From JAVBOD01 sp031551045 (lineage in GTDB: Bacteria; Bacteroidota; Bacteroidia; Bacteroidales; UBA932): 18,531 nt of DNA. The notes under the pieces are model-generated. The model had not been told where the DNA came from and ran no database searches. It worked only from the letters and a program-made list of their open reading frames with translations. The stretch lies in assembly GCA_031551045.1 (NCBI GenBank), contig JAVBOD010000098.1, forward strand, positions 1 to 18,531, in the 5' to 3' direction. How positions within the stretch are numbered: position 1 is the first letter of the stretch; every line of letters starts with the position of its first letter. Position numbers and translations under genes: made by a program. Below are positions 6,381-12,070 of the stretch, in pieces.

Positions 6381-7142
6381 ATGAGTCAATATTATCAACG
6401 TTCGCCGTTCGGCTTTTTTGCCAATATTCCGCCGGTGGTGAAGAATATCATTATCATCAATGTGGCGATGCTCGTTCTTACGATGCTCACCAACGATTTT
6501 ATGTACAAATATTTTGCTTTGTACTATCCGGCATCTCCTTTATTCAAACCCTACCAATTTTTGACGCACATGTTTATGCATGGCGGCATCGGGCATTTAT
6601 TTTTCAACATGTATGCCTTTTGGTTGTTCGGTTCAGCCTTGGAGCATGTGTGGGGCGGCAAGAAATTTTTGATTTATTATTTAGTTACGGGAATAGGCGC
6701 CGCTGCATTTTATAGTTTGGTACTGTGGTTGCAAGTGATGCATGCCGAAGCATCCATGGACCCTGCTACGGTAGAGCAAATGAAAAATTTTGTTCACCAA
6801 CCGGGATTTACGGACGAGGTTGCTCGTCTGCATGCGCAAGGCCAGGGATATGCCAACAAATGGCTCAGTATCATGACAACACCCATGGTAGGCGCATCGG
6901 GCGCGGTGTTCGGCGTGCTGTTGGCTTATGGCATGTTATTCCCGAATACGGAGTTGCAATTGATTTTCCCCCCTGTTACGTTAAAAGCAAAATGGTTTGT
7001 GCTTATTTATGGCGCGATAGAATTAGTTTTAGCCCTTTCCGCTCCCGGCGACAGCATTGCTCACTTTGCCCATGTCGGAGGCATGCTTTTTGGATATATC
7101 TTAGTCGTATATTGGAAGAAAAAAGGAAAATTATATTGGTAA
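6381..7142 (+). CDS. Rhomboid-family intramembrane serine protease
   Basis: This 253-residue multi-pass protein has the rhomboid core. The first helix (about 20-38) precedes the HGGIGHLFFNMYAFWLFG stretch (67-84) with the oxyanion asparagine N76. The catalytic serine is S173 in GASGAVFG, and its partner histidine is H231 in HFAHVGGMLFG. Both members of the catalytic dyad are present, so activity is likely. A hydrophilic insert at about 120-165 lies between transmembrane segments, longer than in minimal rhomboids. The protein should cut single-pass membrane proteins within the bilayer; the substrate is unknown. It is followed after 3 nt by the EEP-family gene, an arrangement I have seen in related genomes, where two rhomboid genes often stand in tandem; only one is here. 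Confidence 0.93.
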   Translation: MSQYYQRSPFGFFANIPPVVKNIIIINVAMLVLTMLTNDFMYKYFALYYPASPLFKPYQFLTHMFMHGGIGHLFFNMYAFWLFGSALEHVWGGKKFLIYYLVTGIGAAAFYSLVLWLQVMHAEASMDPATVEQMKNFVHQPGFTDEVARLHAQGQGYANKWLSIMTTPMVGASGAVFGVLLAYGMLFPNTELQLIFPPVTLKAKWFVLIYGAIELVLALSAPGDSIAHFAHVGGMLFGYILVVYWKKKGKLYW

Positions 7143-7145
7143 ACC

Positions 7146-8195
7146 ATGCAACGGCTGGGACATATACTCGGATGGATTATTAAAGCACTCAGCGCTATAG
7201 TGCCGGTGTGCTTGTTGCTGTCCTACCTCTCGGTGTATATCAGTCCGGCGATGTTGTGGCTGTTTGCTTTCTTGGGATTATTTATGCCGGTATTTGCAAC
7301 ACTTACATTTTTAATTGGTGTTTTTTGGCTCATCATGCGCCGGCGGATTTTCTGGTTATTTTTCATTGCCTTGCTTCCTTCGTTTTTCTATATTCCGGCG
7401 TTCATACAAATCGGAAGCAGGAATCCGGAAGCCGGCGAGGCCACGGTAAAAATTCTCACCTACAATGTGCACATGTTTTTGACGGACGGGAAAAGTTCGT
7501 TACGGCAAGTGGCTAATTTTATTGAACGTGAAAACCCCGACATTGTTTGTTTGCAGGAGTTGTACGGAAAAGACACGGCGGCCATTCACCGGGCGTTCAA
7601 ACAATATCCATACAAATATACGTACTACAGCCGGCAACGCGGCGTTTATTTCGGCATGGGCATTTTCAGCCGTCATCCGATGGCGGAACGCGGAAGAATT
7701 GTTTTTGTCAACAGCGGCAACATGTGTGTATATGCCGATGTTTCGGTGAACGGGAAACCTTTGCGAATATACAATAATCATTTGGAATCGAACCGCCTGA
7801 ATTTGCGGCGTTCATTGTCGCGGGTGAAAGACGACGACCATCGCAATGAAGAAATAAAAGAAGTGTCGGTGCGCTTGAAAACCGCTTTCATAAAACGCGC
7901 CGAACAGGTCGATGCCGTGTCGGCGCATGTGTCGTTGTCGCCGGTTCCGGTGCTGCTGTGTGGCGATTTCAACGACACGCCGGTGTCTTATACATATCGG
8001 AAAATGAAAGGAAAAATGCGCGACGCCTTTAAGGAAGCAGGGCGCGGTTTTGCATTTACATTCAACAGCGGCGCTGCTTTGCGGATAGATTATATTTTCA
8101 ATGATAAACGAATGAAGGCGACGGATTTTCGCACGGTGCGGAATATCAACTATTCCGACCATTTTCCGGTGCTGGCCACTTTCAATATGTATTAA
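7146..8195 (+). CDS. Membrane-anchored endonuclease/exonuclease/phosphatase (EEP) family protein
   Basis: The 349-residue protein has a hydrophobic N-terminal third, with membrane segments at about 10-32, 37-63 and 69-88, and an EEP catalytic domain from about 100. The metal-dependent catalytic motifs are all present: TYNVHMF with N107, VCLQELY with E138, NNHLES with H212, CGDFNDTP with D274 and N276, RIDYIF with D315, and the terminal SDHFPV with D338 and H339. The family includes DNases, sphingomyelinases and inositol or phospholipid phosphatases, and the fold alone does not give the substrate. With the domain probably outside the cytoplasmic membrane, a lipid or extracytoplasmic phosphoester is more plausible than DNA repair. 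It is packed between the rhomboid gene (3 nt) and the glycosyltransferase (6 nt). Confidence 0.9.
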   Translation: MQRLGHILGWIIKALSAIVPVCLLLSYLSVYISPAMLWLFAFLGLFMPVFATLTFLIGVFWLIMRRRIFWLFFIALLPSFFYIPAFIQIGSRNPEAGEATVKILTYNVHMFLTDGKSSLRQVANFIERENPDIVCLQELYGKDTAAIHRAFKQYPYKYTYYSRQRGVYFGMGIFSRHPMAERGRIVFVNSGNMCVYADVSVNGKPLRIYNNHLESNRLNLRRSLSRVKDDDHRNEEIKEVSVRLKTAFIKRAEQVDAVSAHVSLSPVPVLLCGDFNDTPVSYTYRKMKGKMRDAFKEAGRGFAFTFNSGAALRIDYIFNDKRMKATDFRTVRNINYSDHFPVLATFNMY

Positions 8196-8201
8196 CGGAA
8201 C

Positions 8202-9338
8202 ATGAGAACGGAACCACTACGAATAGGATATGATGCCAAACGGGCATTTCGGAATTTCACAGGATTGGGGAATTATAGCCGTGCTACCATTTCTATCTTG
8301 TCGGAATTTTATCCGGATAACGATTATTTTCTTTACACCACTTTCTACAAGAAACATCCCATACTGGCCTTCTCCAAGCGGCCGAATATCACGGTGCGCG
8401 GCCCGGAGGGTTTTTTGAAACGCTTCCCTTCCTTATGGCGTTCCTATGGCATTGTTTCCGATATTCAATTCGACAAAATCGATTTGTTTCACGGGTTGGC
8501 GGCCGAACTGCCGGTTGGGCTGTCGCGGAAAGTAAAAACGGTGGTAACGATTCATGACGTGATATTTTTGCGCTATCCGGAATATTACAAAGCATTCGAC
8601 CGTTGGATTTATGCAAAAAAATACCGTGCTGCTTGCGAACGCGCCGATCTGGTAATTGCCATCAGCGAGCAAACCAAAAGCGATATTATAGAGTTCTTCG
8701 GAATCGACGAAAAGAAAATCCGCTTGGTATATCAAGGTTGCGACCCGCAATTTTACAATAAATGCACGGACGTTGAAAAACGGAACGTAAAAAGGCTTTA
8801 CAAGTTGCCGGATAACTTTATACTGAGCGTAGGAACTATCGAATCGCGGAAAAATATGATGACATTGGTAAAGGCGCTTCAATACCTTCCCGCCTCGGCA
8901 AATTTGGTGATTATCGGAAAAGAAACGGAATACGGCAAACAAGTAAAAGAAGAAGTGGAAAAGTTGGGCTTGGCTAAGCAGGTACATTTCCAACACCGCG
9001 TGGCATTCAGCCATCTTCCTGCTATCTATCAACAGGCAAGCGTGCTGTGCATGCCTTCGTTGTTCGAAGGGTTCGGCATTCCTATTTTGGAAGCATTGAA
9101 TTCCGGCGTGCCGGTGGTAGCGTCGAATATTTCCAGCTTGCCGGAAGCCGGCGGACCCGACTGTTTGTATGTGGACCCGCTGGACGAAAAAGCCATGGCC
9201 GAAGCGCTTGAACGTGCCATGACGGATAACGTGTTGCGCGAACGGATGATTACGAAAGGCTTGGAATATGCGCAACAATTCCGGGAAGAAAATATTGCAA
9301 AAAATTTGTGGAACGTTTATAAAGAAGTTTTGTCATGA
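8202..9338 (+). CDS. GT4-family glycosyltransferase
   Basis: A 378-residue GT-B glycosyltransferase. The N-terminal domain begins with RIGYDAKRAF and the glycine-rich loop GLGNYSR (21-27), which in the family shapes the donor and acceptor site; TIHDV with H118 marks the end of its core. The nucleotide-sugar-binding domain has SVGTIESRKN (209-218) and the E-x7-E motif EGFGIPILE with E289 and E297, followed by GVPVVASN. These are the signs of retaining GT4 enzymes that use UDP- or GDP-sugars to build surface polysaccharides or glycolipids. The substrate is not evident, and there is no surrounding polysaccharide cluster. Its last four bases (ATGA) overlap the tsaC start, pointing to coupled translation. 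Confidence 0.92.
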   Translation: MRTEPLRIGYDAKRAFRNFTGLGNYSRATISILSEFYPDNDYFLYTTFYKKHPILAFSKRPNITVRGPEGFLKRFPSLWRSYGIVSDIQFDKIDLFHGLAAELPVGLSRKVKTVVTIHDVIFLRYPEYYKAFDRWIYAKKYRAACERADLVIAISEQTKSDIIEFFGIDEKKIRLVYQGCDPQFYNKCTDVEKRNVKRLYKLPDNFILSVGTIESRKNMMTLVKALQYLPASANLVIIGKETEYGKQVKEEVEKLGLAKQVHFQHRVAFSHLPAIYQQASVLCMPSLFEGFGIPILEALNSGVPVVASNISSLPEAGGPDCLYVDPLDEKAMAEALERAMTDNVLRERMITKGLEYAQQFREENIAKNLWNVYKEVLS

Positions 9339-9895
9339 ACGATGTACAGCAAGCACTGGAGATATTGCGCGCCGGAGGATTGATTTTATACCCGACCGAC
9401 ACGGTGTGGGGCATTGGCTGCGATGCGACGAACGAAGCGGCCGTCGCCAAGGTATATGCGCTCAAGCAGCGTTCGGATGCCAAAAGCCTGATTGTCATGG
9501 CCGATAGTATGGGCATGGTGGAGCGCTATGTGCAACAAGTGCCTCCCATGGCCTACGACCTGACGGAAGTGAGCGATATGCCGCTGACGATTGTGTATCC
9601 GCAAGCGGTGAATATCGCTGCTAACGCATTGGCGGAAGACGGCAGCATTGCCATTCGCATTGTGAAGCATGCTTTTTGCGAAGAATTGCTGCGGAAATTT
9701 AAACGGCCGGTTATTTCCACTTCGGCTAATATTTCTACGGAACCTACTCCGTCAATGTTTGCTAAAATTTCGGAAGAGATAAAAAATGGCGTCGATTTTG
9801 TAGTCGATGCTTCGTTGGAAAAGGGCGCCACGCGCAAGCCTTCGTCCATTATTAAATTAGGCGTGGACGGAACAGTGGCGGTAATAAGAAAATAA
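9335..9895 (+). CDS. tsaC: Threonylcarbamoyl-AMP synthase, YrdC/TsaC type
   Basis: The 186-residue protein is a single YrdC domain, without the extra Sua5 domain. It has LYPTDTVWGIGCDATN (18-33), the KxR element at K44-Q-R46, AIRI around 106, and the STSAN motif (128-132) that binds nucleotide. It condenses threonine, bicarbonate and ATP into threonylcarbamoyl-AMP, the first step of t6A formation at position 37 of tRNAs reading ANN codons. The partners TsaB, TsaD and TsaE are not in the window. It overlaps the glycosyltransferase gene by four bases and ends the tight gene group that starts with the rhomboid. Confidence 0.92.
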   Translation: MNDVQQALEILRAGGLILYPTDTVWGIGCDATNEAAVAKVYALKQRSDAKSLIVMADSMGMVERYVQQVPPMAYDLTEVSDMPLTIVYPQAVNIAANALAEDGSIAIRIVKHAFCEELLRKFKRPVISTSANISTEPTPSMFAKISEEIKNGVDFVVDASLEKGATRKPSSIIKLGVDGTVAVIRK

Positions 9896-9922
9896 GATTT
9901 AGAAAGAATAAATTGTGAGGTC

Positions 9923-9953
9923 TTGTCATTCTTCGCGTTGCTCAGAATGACAA
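9923..9953. repeat. Minimal palindromic repeat, GTCATTCT type
   Basis: TTGTCATTCT (9923-9932) pairs perfectly with AGAATGACAA (9944-9953) around an 11-base centre that retains parts of GAGC/GCGAA from the longer form at 6221-6345. It lies in the 78-base gap between tsaC and the thioesterase gene. The plus strand runs into A residues after the hairpin, not T, so it is not a canonical terminator for tsaC. Confidence 0.7.
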
Positions 9954-9973
9954 AAAAAAGAAAATGAAGAACT

Positions 9974-10372
9974 ATGCATAAAACACCTATTCAAATACGA
10001 TTCAGCGATATCGACATGATTGGGCATGTGAACAATGTAGCGTACGGCCACTTTTTCGACATGGCGCGGTTGATGTATTTCGAACAAGCGCTGGGCGAAC
10101 AAGTGGACTGGCGGATAGGAAAAATATTGGTGCTGGTGCACATCGAAACCGATTATTTTCAATCCGTGCGCTTGTACGATAAAATTGAAGTGACCACCAC
10201 GGTGACCGGAATTGGGAATAAAAGTTTGAAAATGTTGCAACAGATTATCGACGCGGAGGGCAACGTGAAGGTGGAAAGCCGTTGCGTGATGTCCACGTTT
10301 GATAACGATACTAACAACTCGTTTCCGTTTCCCGAAGCATGGCGCGAGAAAATTACCACCTTTGAAAAATAA
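9974..10372 (+). CDS. Acyl-CoA thioesterase, 4-hydroxybenzoyl-CoA thioesterase-like hotdog fold
   Basis: The 132-residue protein is a single hotdog domain, normal length for the YbgC/4HBT group. The signature RFSDIDMIGHVNNVAY (9-24) holds the likely catalytic aspartate D14, aligned with the active-site Asp of YbgC, and is followed by the long central helix FFDMARLMYFEQAL. The family hydrolyses acyl-CoA or acyl-ACP thioesters; chain length or aromatic preference cannot be read from the sequence. It is 10 nt upstream of hutH and probably shares its transcript. Confidence 0.87.
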   Translation: MHKTPIQIRFSDIDMIGHVNNVAYGHFFDMARLMYFEQALGEQVDWRIGKILVLVHIETDYFQSVRLYDKIEVTTTVTGIGNKSLKMLQQIIDAEGNVKVESRCVMSTFDNDTNNSFPFPEAWREKITTFEK

Positions 10373-10382
10373 TAAATAGTAT

Positions 10383-11873
10383 ATGAAGACCTATCAGATT
10401 TCAGGAGAAAGAAGCTTGCAAATAGAGCAATTGCAAACATTGTTGAACGAACCGCACAAAATAGAACTTTCGGCGGCTGCACGCGAAAAACTGCAACGCT
10501 GCCGCAGCTATTTAGACGAGAAAGCCAGAACATCAAAAGCGCCGATTTATGGCGTAACCACCGGTTTCGGCTCGTTGTGCAATAAAAGTATCTCGTTCGA
10601 AGAACTGGGACAACTGCAGGAAAATCTGGTAATGTCGCACGCGTGCAGCACCGGCGACGAAGTGGCGCCCGAAATAGTACGCCTCATGCTGTTGCTCAAA
10701 GCGCATGCACTCTCGTTGGGCTATAGCGGGGCACAGATTGTTACCGTCGAACGTATTCTCGATTTTTACAATCACGATATTTTACCGGTAGTTTACGACC
10801 GCGGCTCTTTGGGCGCAAGCGGCGATTTGGCGCCATTGGCCAATCTGTTTTTACCGCTCATCGGAAAAGGCGAAGTGAATTATCAAGGCAAGAAACAACC
10901 GGCGGAAGCGGTGTTGAAACAAATGGGCTGGCAACCGGTAAAGCTGCAATCGAAAGAAGGACTGGCGCTGCTGAATGGCACGCAATTCATGAGCTCGCAT
11001 GGAATTATTGCCTTGTTGCACGGCTATCGCATCATAAAATTAGCCGACACGATTGGCGCGTTATCATTGGAAGCATACGATGGCCGCATCGAACCGTTCG
11101 ATGCACGCTTGCACGAAATTCGCGCGCACAAAGGCCAAATCGAAACGGCTGAATTTATCCGCACGCTGCTGCAAGGAAGCGAGTTGATAAACCGTCCGAA
11201 AAAACATGTACAGGACCCGTATTCGTTCCGCTGCATGCCGCAAGTGCACGGCGCGGTGAAAGACAACGTCCGTTATGTGACGAATGTGCTGTTGACCGAA
11301 ATCAATTCGGTGACCGACAATCCTACGGTGTTTGTGGACGACGATGATGTATTGTCCGGCGGGAATTTCCACGGGCAACCCTTGGCCTTGGCGTATGATT
11401 GCATGGCCATTGCCTTGTCGCAAATCGGAAACATTTCGGAACGCCGCACGGCGCAATTGATATTGGGCTTGCGCGAATTGCCGGAATACCTCATTGCCGC
11501 ATCGGGATTGAACTCCGGATACATGATTCCGCAATATGCCGCCGCCGCTTTGGTCAACATGAATAAAACCTATTGCCATCCCTCGTCGTGCGATTCTATT
11601 GTATCGAGCAACGGACAGGAAGATTTGGTGAGCATGGGCGGTAATGCGGCGACTAAATTATTGCGCGTGGTCGATAATGTAGAGCGGATTTTAGCGATTG
11701 AATTGATGAATGCCGCACAAGCATTGGAATTCCGGCGTCCGGCAAAAACATCGCCGCGTTTGGAGAAATTAATGAGCGAGTATCGCAACGTCGTTCCGTT
11801 CCTCACGAAAGACCGTGTGATGTACGAAGACATCCAGCAAACACTGGAATTTATTCATAAAGTAGAGATTTAA
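10383..11873 (+). CDS. hutH: Histidine ammonia-lyase
   Basis: A 496-residue aromatic amino acid lyase that turns histidine into urocanate and ammonia, the first step of histidine degradation. The Ala-Ser-Gly triad that cyclises into the MIO cofactor is A145-S146-G147 within GSLGASGDLAPL. The catalytic tyrosine is Y56 in YGVTTGFG. MSHA near 84-87 has the Ser-His pair typical of histidine rather than tyrosine or phenylalanine lyases, and the conserved VQDPYSFRCMPQVHG, SGGNFHGQP and SNGQED stretches also fit HutH. One deviation is QEDLVSMG where most HutH proteins have QEDHVSMG. No hutU, hutI or formiminotransferase gene is nearby. It follows the thioesterase gene after 10 nt. Confidence 0.92.
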   Translation: MKTYQISGERSLQIEQLQTLLNEPHKIELSAAAREKLQRCRSYLDEKARTSKAPIYGVTTGFGSLCNKSISFEELGQLQENLVMSHACSTGDEVAPEIVRLMLLLKAHALSLGYSGAQIVTVERILDFYNHDILPVVYDRGSLGASGDLAPLANLFLPLIGKGEVNYQGKKQPAEAVLKQMGWQPVKLQSKEGLALLNGTQFMSSHGIIALLHGYRIIKLADTIGALSLEAYDGRIEPFDARLHEIRAHKGQIETAEFIRTLLQGSELINRPKKHVQDPYSFRCMPQVHGAVKDNVRYVTNVLLTEINSVTDNPTVFVDDDDVLSGGNFHGQPLALAYDCMAIALSQIGNISERRTAQLILGLRELPEYLIAASGLNSGYMIPQYAAAALVNMNKTYCHPSSCDSIVSSNGQEDLVSMGGNAATKLLRVVDNVERILAIELMNAAQALEFRRPAKTSPRLEKLMSEYRNVVPFLTKDRVMYEDIQQTLEFIHKVEI

Positions 11874-11897
11874 AAAGTAATACATCAATCAATTGCC

Positions 11898-11982
11898 GTC
11901 AAATTAAGGCCAACGGCCTTTTAGCATTAGTATCGGGCAACGCCCTACGCTGTCGTCTAAAGGCTTTCAGCCTTAAATTGAC
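11898..11982. repeat. 85-bp palindromic element able to form three small hairpins or one long one
   Basis: The ends GTCAAATTAAGGC (11898-11910) and GCCTTAAATTGAC (11970-11982) are inverted repeats with one mismatch in 13. Inside are three small hairpins with three-base loops: AAGGCC-aac-GGCCTT (11906-11920), GGGC-aac-GCCC (11935-11945) and AAGGCT-ttc-AGCCTT (11960-11974). Alternatively GCCTTTTAG (11916-11924) pairs with CTAAAGGC (11957-11964), giving one long stem through a 5-by-5 internal loop. It lies between hutH and the Ca2+ ATPase and has no coding capacity. I do not recognise the family. Confidence 0.8.
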
Positions 11983-12000
11983 AACAAAATAGAGGATTAC

Positions 12001-12037
12001 AGATTTGACAATTTTTTGAAATTTGTCAAATCTTTTT
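12001..12037 (+). terminator. AT-rich hairpin with T-run between hutH and the Ca2+ ATPase
   Basis: AGATTTGACAA (12001-12011) pairs perfectly with TTGTCAAATCT (12023-12033) across an 11-base loop and is followed by a run of T residues to 12037. This fits a factor-independent terminator for the thioesterase/hutH unit, though the stem is AT-rich and the distance from the hutH stop is 127 nt. It could also be an operator or leader hairpin for the ATPase gene, which starts 33 nt later. Confidence 0.55.
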
Positions 12038-12070
12038 GATTGAAAATAAAAGGGTCACAGCGCTAAAATT

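Noticed and set aside
6205..6398. Small minus-strand open frame in the lepA-rhomboid gap
   Set aside because: It is a translation of the palindromic repeats and shows no independent coding sign.
8433..9278. Long open frame on the minus strand (281 codons) opposite the glycosyltransferase
   Set aside because: Lies wholly opposite a gene with clear GT4 motifs, and its own translation has no recognisable domain; it is an antisense shadow of a G/C-biased codon pattern.
11064..11579. Long open frame on the minus strand opposite hutH
   Set aside because: No domain, composition of an antisense artefact, and hutH is well supported.
11898..11982. tRNA-like or CRISPR-like reading of the three-hairpin element
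   Set aside because: No tRNA invariant bases or CCA-adjacent acceptor stem, and no evenly spaced direct repeats; it is an inverted-repeat element.
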